Shown piece after piece: positions 41,172-49,936 of a DNA stretch of 64,000 nt. Source of the DNA: an uncultured Alphaproteobacteria bacterium (GTDB lineage Bacteria > Pseudomonadota > Alphaproteobacteria > RF32 > CAG-239); contig CABQIK010000001.1 in the NCBI GenBank assembly GCA_902464275.1, forward strand, positions 93,393 through 157,392, written 5' to 3'. Positions within the stretch are counted from its first letter, which is position 1, and the number at the start of each line of letters is the position of its first letter. Made by a program: the position numbers and the translations under genes. Under the pieces are notes generated by a model. It ran no database searches, was not told the origin of the DNA, and saw only the letters and a list, made by a program, of their open reading frames with translations.

Positions 41172-41256
41172 TGGTGCGGGCGGAGGGACTTGAACCCACA
41201 AATCTTGCGACACCAGATCCTAAGTCTGGCGTGTCTACCAATTTCACCACGCCCGC
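41172..41256 (-). tRNA. tRNA-Leu (anticodon TAG)
   Basis: On the minus strand an 85-base class II tRNA: acceptor GCGGGCG...CGCCCGC, D-arm with AATTGGTAGAC, anticodon stem CCAGA around loop CTTAGGA (anticodon TAG), a long variable arm (GTGTCGCAAGAT), T-arm GGGTTCAAGTCCC, and an encoded CCA. Confidence 0.95.
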
Positions 41257-41396
41257 GGTTGATTTACTTTGCTGTTTGCATACTAGCTAAAATTTTATTT
41301 AAATCAAGAAAAATTATAAAAGTATTGTATTGTTGAATAAAATTTTATAATATGCCCGCAATTAATTGATAAGCTTAAACATAACGAGATGTAAAA

Positions 41397-42986
41397 ATGT
41401 CTGAAAACAAAGTAAATCCACGCAAAACATTTGCGATTATTTCACACCCTGACGCCGGTAAAACCACTTTAACCGAAAAATTGTTGCTATTCGGCGGCGC
41501 TATTGTGCAAGCCGGCGCGGTTAAAGCCCGCGGCGAAAACCGCCGCGCTCATTCCGACTGGATGAAGGTTGAGCAGGAACGCGGTATTTCGGTTGCCTCT
41601 TCGGTGATGACATTTGAATATAAAAACATTACTTTCAACCTGTTGGATACTCCGGGACACGAAGACTTTTCAGAAGATACCTACCGCGTACTGACTGCCG
41701 TTGATTCAGCCGTTATGGTGCTTGATTCCGCCAAAGGTATTGAAACGCAAACCAAAAAATTGTTTGAAGTCTGCCGCTTGCGTAATATCCCGATTTTAAC
41801 CTTTATCAACAAGCTTGACCGCGAAGGACTTGACCCGTTTGTGCTGCTTGACGACATTGAAAAAACTTTGGCGCTTGACGTTACGCCGGCAAGCTGGCCT
41901 ATCGGCAGCGGCAAAGATTTTTTAGGTTGCTATGATATTATTAACGACCAGCTTATTTTAATGAATAAAAACGGCGACAAATCGCAAGTAAACGCCGTGA
42001 TTGAAACATGCAAAGGGCTTGATGACCCCAAGCTTGACGCCCTGCTTCCGGCACACGCCGTCAACAAATTGCGTGAAGACGTTGAAATGGTGCGCGAGCT
42101 GTGCCCGAAATTTGATTTGGAGCAATATTTGGCCGGCGCGCTCACTCCGGTATTTTTCGGCAGCGCAATTAATAACTTCGGCGTGCGTGAAATTTTGGAC
42201 GGTTTATATCATTTTGCCCCTTCTCCGCGTCCGCAACCGGCGGCAGAACGCACTGTTAATGCTTCTGAGGGCAAAGTTACCGGCTTTATTTTCAAAATTC
42301 AGGCTAACATGGACCCTAAACACCGCGACCGCATTGCCTTTATGCGTATTTGTTCGGGGCATTTTAAACGCGGAATGAACTTAATTCAGATTCGCACCGG
42401 CAAAGGCATTAAAGTTCCGACTCCGGTTATGTTTTTGGCGCAAGAGCGCGAACTTGCCGAAGACGCTTACGCCGGCGATATTATCGGCATTCCGAACCAC
42501 GGGCATCTGCGCATCGGCGATACTTTAACCGAAGGCGAAAAATTGCACTTTACCGGTATTCCTAGTTTTGCTCCGGAACTCTTAAAATCAGTCCGTGCGG
42601 TTGATCCGCTTAAATCAAAGCACCTCGGCAACGCTTTGCAGCAAATTGCCGAAGAAGGCGGTGCCAGTGTGTTTAAGCCGATTATCGGCTCAGAATGGAT
42701 TGTCGGCGCAGTCGGCGTTTTGCAGTTTGAAGTTATGGCAGACCGTATCCGCACCGAATTTAACATACCGGTTATGTTTGAACCCACGCAATACTTTACC
42801 GCGCGTTGGATTGAATGCGATGATAAAGACCAACTGCAAAAGTTTATGGACGCTAACCAAATGAACATTGCTCACGACCATGACGGCGCAATAGTCTTTT
42901 TAGCCCGCAACGCATGGCATTTGGGTAAAGTAGCGGAAGATTTTCCGAAAATTGTGTTAAAGAAAACCCGCGAACAGGTTATTTAA
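41397..42986 (+). CDS. prfC: peptide chain release factor 3
   Basis: 529 residues, a translational GTPase that recycles RF1/RF2. G1 SHPDAGKTTL, G2 region RGISVASSV, G3 DTPGHEDF, G4 NKLDRE. Additional domains extend to the C-terminal FLARNAWHLGKVAEDFP. The length and MTFEYKNITFNLLDTPG are specific to RF3 as opposed to EF-G. Confidence 0.95.
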   Translation: MSENKVNPRKTFAIISHPDAGKTTLTEKLLLFGGAIVQAGAVKARGENRRAHSDWMKVEQERGISVASSVMTFEYKNITFNLLDTPGHEDFSEDTYRVLTAVDSAVMVLDSAKGIETQTKKLFEVCRLRNIPILTFINKLDREGLDPFVLLDDIEKTLALDVTPASWPIGSGKDFLGCYDIINDQLILMNKNGDKSQVNAVIETCKGLDDPKLDALLPAHAVNKLREDVEMVRELCPKFDLEQYLAGALTPVFFGSAINNFGVREILDGLYHFAPSPRPQPAAERTVNASEGKVTGFIFKIQANMDPKHRDRIAFMRICSGHFKRGMNLIQIRTGKGIKVPTPVMFLAQERELAEDAYAGDIIGIPNHGHLRIGDTLTEGEKLHFTGIPSFAPELLKSVRAVDPLKSKHLGNALQQIAEEGGASVFKPIIGSEWIVGAVGVLQFEVMADRIRTEFNIPVMFEPTQYFTARWIECDDKDQLQKFMDANQMNIAHDHDGAIVFLARNAWHLGKVAEDFPKIVLKKTREQVI

Positions 42987-42999
42987 TTGCTTTATACAA

Positions 43000-43032
43000 C
43001 AAAAGCCGCCATTTTTAAGTGGCGGCTTTTTG
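43000..43032. terminator. bidirectional terminator
   Basis: Stem AAAAGCCGCCA / TGGCGGCTTTT between the convergent prfC and pyk genes, with A and T runs on the two sides. Confidence 0.88.
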
Positions 43033-43046
43033 TCATGCGCGGCCGG

Positions 43047-44468
43047 TTACGGAATACGAACCGTGTGCAGCATATTGGTTGTTCCTTTGCGACCAAGCGG
43101 AAAACCGGCGGTGCAAATAATATAATCGCCTGATTTGCCGTAACCGCAGAGCTTAACATAATGAATAGCAGTTTCTTCCATTAAATCAAAACTTTGGAAA
43201 ACTTCAGTATTTACAAAACTGCGCACGCCCCAAACAATGCCGAGCTGACGAGCCACCGCAATACTCGGCGTTATGCCTAAAATCGGCAAATTAGGACGTT
43301 CGCGCGCCATTGAAAAAGTGGTGAAGCCTGAAGCGGTATAAGTAACAATCGCGGCAACATGCGGCAAAACTTTACCAAGTTCATTGGCGGCATAAGTAAT
43401 ACCCTTAGATTCGTTTTCGCAAATTTCTTTTTCACATTTTAACATGCAGTCGCTGAAATGCGGGTCATGTTCAACCTGCTCAATAATTTTGTGCATCATG
43501 CCGACGGTTTCGGCCGGATATTTACCGACCGCAGTTTCAGCTGAAAGCATAACCGTATCGGCGCCGTCATAAACTGCGGTTGCAACGTCGGAAGCTTCGG
43601 CGCGAGTCGGCATCGGAGCGTTAATCATAGATTCCAACATCTGAGTTGCCACAATCACCGGTTTTGCATATTTGCGGCATGAGGCCAAAATACGTTTTTG
43701 CAGTACCGGCACGGTCTGAATCGGGCATTCAACGCCTAAATCGCCGCGGGCAACCATAATGGCGTCGGAAAGCTGAACAATATCATCAAGCTCGGTAATC
43801 GCGCTCGGTTTTTCAAGCTTTGAGATAATTAAAGCGCGGCCGGCAACAATTTCTTTGGCCTCTTTAACATCTTGCGCTTTTTGCACAAATGACAAGCTAA
43901 TCCAATCAACCCCAAGATTTAAGGCAAATTCCAAATCTGCGCGGTCTTTTTCGGTTAAGGCGGAAATAGGCAAAGATATATTAGGTAAATTTACGCCTTT
44001 ATGGTCTGAAAGCTCGCCGCCGACTTTAACTCCGGTAACCGCGTGCGACGAATCGCAAGAGATAATTTCAAGTTCAATATTACCGTCATTTAACAGCAGC
44101 ATATCATGCGGCTTAATAGCGGCAAAAATTTCTTTATGAGGCAGGTTTACACGGGTTTCATCACCTAATTTTTCATCTAAATCAAGCACAAAGGTTTGTC
44201 CTTCTTTTAAGGTGATTTTTCCGCCATTAAACCGACCTACCCGCAACTTAGGACCTTGCATGTCGGCAATAATGGCAATATGGCGGTTGCGCGATTCGGA
44301 AATTTGGCGCACCACATTATAGCGTTCGGCATGTTCTTCATGCGTGCCGTGCGAAAAGTTAAAACGAAAAGCGTCAGCGCCGGCATCAACCAGTTTTTCA
44401 AGCATTTCGCGGGTTGAAGTGGCCGGTCCGACCGTGGCTAAAATTTTGGTATGAGTATTTTCAGGCAT
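43047..44468 (-). CDS. pyk: pyruvate kinase
   Basis: 473 residues. It converts phosphoenolpyruvate and ADP to pyruvate and ATP. N-terminal TKILATVGPATS, substrate loop RFNFSHGTHEEH, the catalytic lysine region ISKLEKPSAI, and MVARGDLGVE followed by VATQMLESMI are all present. Length is standard. Confidence 0.95.
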   Translation of the reverse strand: MPENTHTKILATVGPATSTREMLEKLVDAGADAFRFNFSHGTHEEHAERYNVVRQISESRNRHIAIIADMQGPKLRVGRFNGGKITLKEGQTFVLDLDEKLGDETRVNLPHKEIFAAIKPHDMLLLNDGNIELEIISCDSSHAVTGVKVGGELSDHKGVNLPNISLPISALTEKDRADLEFALNLGVDWISLSFVQKAQDVKEAKEIVAGRALIISKLEKPSAITELDDIVQLSDAIMVARGDLGVECPIQTVPVLQKRILASCRKYAKPVIVATQMLESMINAPMPTRAEASDVATAVYDGADTVMLSAETAVGKYPAETVGMMHKIIEQVEHDPHFSDCMLKCEKEICENESKGITYAANELGKVLPHVAAIVTYTASGFTTFSMARERPNLPILGITPSIAVARQLGIVWGVRSFVNTEVFQSFDLMEETAIHYVKLCGYGKSGDYIICTAGFPLGRKGTTNMLHTVRIP

Positions 44469-44593
44469 AATATTTTCCTTTACTTAATTCTTTTTTTAAC
44501 CATATATAACAAAAATTATTACTTGTAAAATATAATCATTTTTGTTAACGTCTTTAACAACAATTTTTTAATTTTTTATAAAAGGAGATAAAA

Positions 44594-44836
44594 ATGGCTG
44601 AAGTTGGAGGTATTGCTACCGACAGATTGCGTTCACTGATTGAACGTATTGAAAAATTGGAAGAAGATAAAAAAGAAATTTCCACCGATATTCGCGAAGT
44701 TTTTGCAGAAGCCAAAAGCGCCGGTTTTGATGTTAAAATTATGCGCGCTATTTTGAAACTGCGCAAAATGAACGCCGCTGACCGCGACGAACAGGAATTT
44801 TTGTTGGATACTTACCGCAAAGCTTTGGATATGTAA
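44594..44836 (+). CDS. gapR: GapR-family nucleoid-associated protein (DUF2312)
   Basis: 80 residues. The sequence RLRSLIERIEKLEEDKKEISTDIR followed by FAEAKSAGFDVKIMRAILKLRKM is the DUF2312 signature. In Caulobacter GapR binds overtwisted AT-rich DNA ahead of forks and stimulates gyrase and topo IV. It is essentially restricted to alphaproteobacteria and some phages. AAAGGAG precedes the ATG. Confidence 0.93.
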   Translation: MAEVGGIATDRLRSLIERIEKLEEDKKEISTDIREVFAEAKSAGFDVKIMRAILKLRKMNAADRDEQEFLLDTYRKALDM

Positions 44837-44854
44837 TCGGTATAATTTAAAAAG

Positions 44855-44895
44855 CCAAAGGCTTCTTGGGTTTTCTGCCAAGAAGCCTTTTTAAT
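44855..44895. terminator. bidirectional terminator
   Basis: Thirteen-base stem AAAGGCTTCTTGG / CCAAGAAGCCTTT with T tail, between gapR and the convergent hypothetical gene at 44905. Confidence 0.88.
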
Positions 44896-44904
44896 TGCTT
44901 AGAT

Positions 44905-45414
44905 TTAGAGCTGCTCCGCCTGCCTCATGAGCGTGTAGTTTACATATTCGCTCTTCAGGCTTTGCACCTCAGGATGTTCTTCCAGATAGCGCTCAGAATC
45001 TTCACTAAGGGAGTGATATTTTTCAAGCCACGCCTTGAGAAGATTGACGTTATTGCGGCGCACCATCGCAAGTTCAGCCTCGGCTCCGGGGTACTCGTCA
45101 AAGCACTTCAGGACTTTTGCGGCGGTTGACGGCGATGCGGTAAAAAATGCCCAAAGCACATTTTCGCGCCAGAAGCCCCATTCTTTGTACGACCATTTCA
45201 GAATTTCTTGCGAGCCGGTAATCATCAGGCACTTTTCAGCTTGCGGACGCAACCAGGTCACTCGGAGGTATGCTTTCTGCCAGTGCGCAGGAGCAGTCTT
45301 GAAAAACTCCATTTCTTCATTCTCTGATACCTTGCCTATTTCATCGGAACCTAAAAGCTCCTTAAATCCTCGGTAATCGTTGCTTTTGAGGATTTCTATT
45401 AAATTTTTTCTCAT
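44905..45414 (-). CDS. hypothetical helical protein
   Basis: 169 residues, no signal peptide, mostly helical and Trp-rich (AHWQKAYLRVTWLRPQAEK, ILKWSYKEWGFWRENVLWAFF). No domain is recognised. It could have helical repeat character. Its codon use, with more CTC, GAG and AGG, looks different from the housekeeping neighbours, so recent acquisition is possible. There is a weak RBS (AGAAAAAAT). Confidence 0.6.
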   Translation of the reverse strand: MRKNLIEILKSNDYRGFKELLGSDEIGKVSENEEMEFFKTAPAHWQKAYLRVTWLRPQAEKCLMITGSQEILKWSYKEWGFWRENVLWAFFTASPSTAAKVLKCFDEYPGAEAELAMVRRNNVNLLKAWLEKYHSLSEDSERYLEEHPEVQSLKSEYVNYTLMRQAEQL

Positions 45415-45503
45415 AATGATATTGTTTAAAATTCAACATAAAAATCACTAGTATTTGTTTTTATAACAGCTCCAATGCATTTTGTCAAACAAAATTTGTC
45501 CAT

Positions 45504-46994
45504 TTAGACTTTGACAATACCGGTTGCCATCGCATAAACAGCAAACAAGGCAATAATTACCAAAACCGCAGCTAAAATCAGTTCATGTTTGGTAAACACT
45601 TTTTCGCCTTTGCTGTTTTGACGGCGCGCCCAAATATAAACCGGAATACCAAGAGCCATAAAGATTATTGCCATCAGCAAATATTGTAAACCGGCGGCAT
45701 AAATCAGCCACAGCGCATACAACGAGCCGATTATGGCGGAGATTAATGCCATAGAGCGGCGCACATAAGCAGTGGTCGGATATTCATGGTCTTCGCAAAT
45801 TTTCCACAAATAAGCGCAACTTGCCAAATAAGCCGGAAGCACCATCACGCTGGTAATGCTGAGCATTGTATTCCACGCATTGCCCGAAAAATAAACCAAC
45901 AGCATAAACACCTGCATTAACGAACTGGTGACCCATAATGAAACATTCGGAGCGCCGTTTTTATTTTCAGAGGAAAATTCTTTCGGGAAAGTGCCGTTTT
46001 CTGAGGCAGCTTGCGGAATTTGCGCCGTAACCATCGTCCAGGCAAGCCAACTTGATAAAACGGAAATCAGTAAACCGATATTCATTAACCACGCGCCCCA
46101 CGAACCGACAATTTTTTCTAAAATTCCGGCGGTTGAAGGGTTCGGCACTGCCGCTAATTCAGCCTGCGTCATATATCCGAACGGCAATAATGAGAGCATA
46201 ACATAGATAGCCAAGCAACCCAAAAAGCCGAGCAATGTTGCTTTGCCCACGTCTTGCGGGGCTTTGGCGTGCTTAGACATAACCACCGCGCCCTCAATGC
46301 CGATAAACGCCCATAAAGTAACCAGCATGGTGCTTTTTACCTGCGCGGATAAGCCGCCGAGTTTAGCGCGGGTTGCCATATTTTCGCCCCAAAAATCAAA
46401 ACTGAATTTGTCGCTGTGGAACGCAAACAGCACAATTAAAATAAATAAAATTAACGGCACAATTTTGCCGACCGTACCGATAATATTGATAATGGTGGCT
46501 TGTTTAATGCCACGCAAAACCAAAAAGTTAAAGCCCCAAATTAAGAGCGAACCGCCGATAATGGAAATTAAATTGTTTCCTCCGGCAAAATAGGGCGGAA
46601 AAAAGTAATTCAAAGCATCCATAGTTATTACGGCATAGCCGACATTGCCGCAAATTTGGCACAACCAATACGACCAACCGATGGTAAATCCGGCATAAGA
46701 GCCGAATCCCTCGCGGCTGTACATATAAATACCGGCGGTCAAATCAGGTTTGGCTTCCGATAAAATACGGAAAGTGTTGGCAATAAAATAAACGCCGAAT
46801 CCGGTGATAATCCACGCCAACAGCACGGCACCGGCCGAAGCTCCCGCCGCCATATTCTGCGGCAGGCTGTATATACCGCCGCCAATCATGGAGCTGACAA
46901 CAATCGCCGCCAGCGCCCATACGCCCAAGCCGGCAGAGGGTTTTGCCCCTGCCGCCGGTGTTGCGCCTTGTGTTTTTTGCTTAATTTTTAACAT
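45504..46994 (-). CDS. arginine/agmatine (or ornithine) antiporter, APC superfamily
   Basis: 496 residues with about 12 to 13 membrane helices. The first helix contains SSMIGGGIYSLP, the APC substrate-binding motif of the basic amino acid/polyamine antiporter family. The gene lies 17 bases after a pyruvoyl-dependent arginine decarboxylase, so an arginine-in/agmatine-out exchanger equivalent to chlamydial AaxC is the best reading. Arginine/ornithine exchange (ArcD) is the alternative, but no arginine deiminase genes are present. AAGGGG precedes the ATG. Confidence 0.85.
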   Translation of the reverse strand: MLKIKQKTQGATPAAGAKPSAGLGVWALAAIVVSSMIGGGIYSLPQNMAAGASAGAVLLAWIITGFGVYFIANTFRILSEAKPDLTAGIYMYSREGFGSYAGFTIGWSYWLCQICGNVGYAVITMDALNYFFPPYFAGGNNLISIIGGSLLIWGFNFLVLRGIKQATIINIIGTVGKIVPLILFILIVLFAFHSDKFSFDFWGENMATRAKLGGLSAQVKSTMLVTLWAFIGIEGAVVMSKHAKAPQDVGKATLLGFLGCLAIYVMLSLLPFGYMTQAELAAVPNPSTAGILEKIVGSWGAWLMNIGLLISVLSSWLAWTMVTAQIPQAASENGTFPKEFSSENKNGAPNVSLWVTSSLMQVFMLLVYFSGNAWNTMLSITSVMVLPAYLASCAYLWKICEDHEYPTTAYVRRSMALISAIIGSLYALWLIYAAGLQYLLMAIIFMALGIPVYIWARRQNSKGEKVFTKHELILAAVLVIIALFAVYAMATGIVKV

Positions 46995-47011
46995 TTTTCC
47001 GCCCCTTAAAA

Positions 47012-47596
47012 TTATTCGGCTTTAGCAGGCTCGGCATGTTCAAAGTTCAAAAAGCCCAAACAGGTTAAACAATAACCGAATTGTTGCGTGATGTTTAAGT
47101 AATTGTGGAAAATTTGAAAATCGCTGTGTTTTTCAACTCCTCTTATTTCAAGCTCGTGATTAAGCGATTTATTAAGCCACATGCGGGCATGACCTTCGGC
47201 AATTTCATCATCAATCGGAGTGTCAAAATACTCAACATATTCTGCCGCCCAACCACCGATAAGCTCGCCTTTTTTATCTTTACCCCAACAAATGCCGACG
47301 CCGGTGGCAATAGCTTTGTGCTCATTGAGGTTGGCGCCGTTTCCGGCCATAATAACCTCAAGCACCGCGCCATGCTTAAACTGATTTACCACTTTGTTGA
47401 CCGGCACAATATTGCCGTATAATTCTTTCGGCAATACAGAAGTGTACGGAATTACATTAAAGTTTTCAATTTTGGCCTGCATCAACGCCGAATCGTAACA
47501 AAACGTTTCAAACGGCTGCGGGGGAATGCCGTCATCGGATTGTCCGGCGCCGCCGGTGTGAAATGCCAATGTAGGGTAACGAACGCCATGTATCAT
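47012..47596 (-). CDS. pyruvoyl-dependent arginine decarboxylase (AaxB-like)
   Basis: 194 residues. Family enzymes self-cleave before a serine to make the pyruvoyl cofactor; here the site is IPYTSVLP with Thr52-Ser53. Conserved AFHTGGAGQSDDG opens the chain and HGAVLEVIMAGNGANLNEHKAIATGVG follows the site. The reaction is arginine to agmatine plus CO2. The start ATG 47596 has AAGGAG seven bases upstream. With the downstream antiporter it would consume protons, as in acid resistance. The size is close to that of the chlamydial enzyme. Confidence 0.88.
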   Translation of the reverse strand: MIHGVRYPTLAFHTGGAGQSDDGIPPQPFETFCYDSALMQAKIENFNVIPYTSVLPKELYGNIVPVNKVVNQFKHGAVLEVIMAGNGANLNEHKAIATGVGICWGKDKKGELIGGWAAEYVEYFDTPIDDEIAEGHARMWLNKSLNHELEIRGVEKHSDFQIFHNYLNITQQFGYCLTCLGFLNFEHAEPAKAE

Positions 47597-47697
47597 TATT
47601 TTTCTCCTTAAAATCAAAATTAAATTACGCGTTATTGAAGTAATCTTGTTTTAAGGGCTTTCAATTAACCCAAACATAAAGTTTTAATTTAGCCGAT

Positions 47698-47789
47698 ACA
47701 ACTTATGCACAGCGTGGACTCGTAAATATTGCAAAAAAAAAACGCAAGATAATATAATTTAAAAGTAACATTTTGAGGAGATTTTTATT
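47698..47789 (+). promoter_or_regulatory. pilin cis-cassette 9
   Basis: DnaA-box TTATGCACA (47703-47711), GACTC (47717-47721), TTGCAA -35, ten A, TAATAT -10 (47750-47755), RBS GAGGAG. The leader is of the AAAAGTAACA type shared with cassettes 5 and 6. Confidence 0.8.
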
Positions 47790-48422
47790 ATGAAATCAGA
47801 AAATGGTCGTTCTATGGTGGAAATGCTTGGCGTATTGACTATTATCGGGGTTTTAAGCGTTGGAGCTATTGCCGGTTACAGCAAAGCGATGATGAAATAT
47901 AAGCTAAATCAGCATGCGCAGGCGGTTAATATGCTGATTAACAATGTGCTGCAAATTAAAGACAAACTTGAGCGCCCCGTAAAAAACAATGACGCCAACT
48001 TCATTTACTACAACAAATTGTTTTATAAAATGAATTTACTGCCAGACGGAATAGTTTATAATTCTGCCATCAATCATCTGGAAGATAAATATTTTAACGG
48101 CAGAATTAGTTTATATCATCTTATAGAAGGTAATTTCCAAAATTTCGGAGGTATTCAGTTTATGTTCAGCCCGTCGGCGCAAGGTGCGGAAATTTGCCGT
48201 AACATAGCAATTGCTGCTAAAGAGAATGCCGCTAATTTATGGCTGTTGGAAACGTCTAAAATCTATAATGACAATAATAGCGAGTACATCGGAAACATTT
48301 ACGGAGATGCTTATTGCGGCGGAAATAAAGCTTGTTTGCGTGATTTAGACTTAAACAAAATCGGCAATCTTTGCAACGCCTGCAATGAAAGAGCCTGTGC
48401 ATTGTATGTTTTGTACAAATAA
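47790..48422 (+). CDS. type IV pilin-like protein, family member 8
   Basis: 210 residues. MKSENG leader; the helix has one change (LGVLTIIGVL, Ala to Thr). The variable region is closest to member 7 (NQHAQAVNMLINNV, MNLLPDGIVY, AAKENAANLW, GDAYCGG, CLRDLDLNKI, CNACNERAC). Followed by a terminator. Confidence 0.85.
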   Translation: MKSENGRSMVEMLGVLTIIGVLSVGAIAGYSKAMMKYKLNQHAQAVNMLINNVLQIKDKLERPVKNNDANFIYYNKLFYKMNLLPDGIVYNSAINHLEDKYFNGRISLYHLIEGNFQNFGGIQFMFSPSAQGAEICRNIAIAAKENAANLWLLETSKIYNDNNSEYIGNIYGDAYCGGNKACLRDLDLNKIGNLCNACNERACALYVLYK

Positions 48423-48424
48423 TA

Positions 48425-48460
48425 CCAAACAAGCCCTGAAAATTCAGGGCTTGTTTAATA
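48425..48460. terminator. bidirectional terminator
   Basis: Fourteen-base stem AAACAAGCCCTGAA / TTCAGGGCTTGTTT between pilin 8 and the convergent AsmA-like gene. Confidence 0.85.
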
Positions 48461-48473
48461 AGAGGTCGTTAAA

Positions 48474-49382
48474 TTACTTTAACAATCCGCCTAAGTTTTT
48501 AATACTTTCCGCGGCTTGTTCACCGGTGTTTTTAAGACTGTCGGCACCTTGTTTAAGGTTATCGCCAACATTTTTAAGCTCATTTAAGGAAGCGTCTTTC
48601 AGCTCGCTCAAATTAGCTGAAACAACAGTCTGTGAAGCGGTTTGCAAAATTTTGGTCAGAACCGTGCTGATAGTTTCAGCCACGCTCGCGCCTTTCTTTT
48701 CTTGTCCGATGTTTTTCATCTGAATAGTCGGCAACGCAACCTTAATCGGGGCTTTAACAGAACCGGCGCCAACCACCGCCGCAATTTGACCATTGGTAAC
48801 GGTTAAAGTTTTGATAATAACCTTTTTACCCTCGCCTTTATCTGTGTTAGCTGATGTATCTTTTTTAGAGGCAGATGCCGATTTAGCGGTGTTAGCCTTA
48901 ACATTATCTAAAATTTCCGTAATATTGCTTTGGGTTAAGGTTTTCATTTCATAGGTAATTTCAGGATTATCAATATTGATAGATTCAATAATGATGGTAT
49001 CATCGGTTAAAGATGAAATGTTAAGCTTGGCATTAAGCTCTTTTAAGTAAAACATATTTTTAGATTTATAGCCTTTAGGGTTGCCGATTTTGATTCGTTT
49101 TACAGAGGCAATACCTTTGGTCGGGCTGATGCTTAATCCGCCCAATGACACGTTAGTGCCGGTAATTTCACTGCCGTATTTGTGGACAACTTTTTTAACA
49201 ATACTTTCCATTGAGGGCATACAAAAATAAAGCGCGACAAATAACAAAACAAAAAAGGTTATAAACTTGTTGCGGCGCTTCATATCCATAACGGAAGCCG
49301 CTGTTTTTAAGGTTCTTTTGTACCAGGGCTCCGGTTTTTTAATGCCGAATTTTGATTTAATTTTTTCAATAATTTTACTCAT
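48474..49382 (-). CDS. AsmA/DUF748-like membrane-anchored protein
   Basis: 302 residues. One N-terminal membrane helix (about 40-58) is followed by a beta-rich periplasmic region with VSLGGLSISPTKGIASVKRIKIGNP and LNAKLNISSLTDDTIIIESINIDNPEI, typical of AsmA-like and DUF748 proteins involved in outer-membrane lipid homeostasis. The C-terminal 80 residues are amphipathic and Leu/Lys-rich, like a coiled coil. Assignment to the broader family is moderately sure. Confidence 0.65.
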   Translation of the reverse strand: MSKIIEKIKSKFGIKKPEPWYKRTLKTAASVMDMKRRNKFITFFVLLFVALYFCMPSMESIVKKVVHKYGSEITGTNVSLGGLSISPTKGIASVKRIKIGNPKGYKSKNMFYLKELNAKLNISSLTDDTIIIESINIDNPEITYEMKTLTQSNITEILDNVKANTAKSASASKKDTSANTDKGEGKKVIIKTLTVTNGQIAAVVGAGSVKAPIKVALPTIQMKNIGQEKKGASVAETISTVLTKILQTASQTVVSANLSELKDASLNELKNVGDNLKQGADSLKNTGEQAAESIKNLGGLLK

Positions 49383-49493
49383 AGTTCACCTCATAACTTA
49401 AAAACTAAAGAAAATTTAGCGTGATTTTTTGCAATATGCAACACAAACCTGAAAGAAAAGAGCAAAAATTTGCATTCAGGCGCAAAAAAGATA

Positions 49494-49520
49494 TTGCAAA
49501 AAAAAATTATGAGGTTATAG
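49494..49520 (+). promoter_or_regulatory. promoter of tRNA-Lys
   Basis: TTGCAA (49494-49499), a 15-base spacer beginning with an A-run, TATAGT (49515-49520), about 20 bases before the tRNA. The ATATTGCAAAAA start and spacing are the same as in the pilin cassettes, supporting the reading of the latter as promoters. Confidence 0.55.
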
Positions 49521-49539
49521 TTAAGCCGATTTATGGTTA

Positions 49540-49617
49540 TGGGTGCATAGCTCAGTTGGCTAGAGCAACTGACTCTTAATCAGTGGGTCCAGGGTTCGAA
49601 TCCCTGTGCGCCTACCA
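49540..49617 (+). tRNA. tRNA-Lys (anticodon CTT)
   Basis: 78 bases including encoded CCA. Acceptor GGGTGCA pairs with TGCGCCT (first pair G-T), D-arm GCTCAGTTGGCTAGAGC, anticodon stem ACTGA around loop CTCTTAA, T-arm CAGGGTTCGAATCCCTG. Confidence 0.94.
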
Positions 49618-49936
49618 ATAAAAAAAAGACCTCTTTATGAGGTCTTTTTTTTATGCGCGTAGGGATAAGAACCCTGGAAAAAGGGTTTCAAGATAAAAAA
49701 GCTGTTATCTGCTTTTTTATCGCCGAAAGCGTAGTTTTGTTCGCGAGCAAGGAAAGCGACAGCAACCGCAGCGAGCTTACAAAACAAGTGACCGCAGCGA
49801 GTTAGCGATTGCCCTTTGGACAGAGCTTACGAGCCAGACAGACTACAAGCGAAAGGCGGACGGAAGTACGCCGGTCGGCGACAGCCGATGAGCGCAGTGA
49901 ATGAAGCGTAGCGGAATAATCCCTGTGCGCCTACCA
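49618..49936 (+). repeat. 319-bp tandem unit 1 downstream of tRNA-Lys
   Basis: It begins with a terminator (GACCTC/GAGGTC stem at 49628-49644) and ends with an exact 19-base copy of the tRNA-Lys 3' end (AATCCCTGTGCGCCTACCA). The next unit appears identical over its whole length. The interior is GC-richer than the surroundings and contains short echoes such as ACCGCAGCGAG twice. No convincing ORF was found. The stretch 49618-50385 contains only these units and a terminator. Confidence 0.9.
49619..49652 (+). terminator. terminator of tRNA-Lys
   Basis: A-run, stem GACCTC/GAGGTC with loop TTTAT, then eight T. Repeated in unit 2 at 49938-49971 and, with one A fewer, at 54153-54184. Confidence 0.88.

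Noticed and set aside
41148..41336. Short + ORF in the tig/prfC gap
   Set aside because: It lies over the tRNA-Leu gene and is explained by it.
44905..45414. Possible toxin-antitoxin member
   Set aside because: No partner gene, no toxin fold motif and a terminator directly upstream of its 3' end; no evidence.
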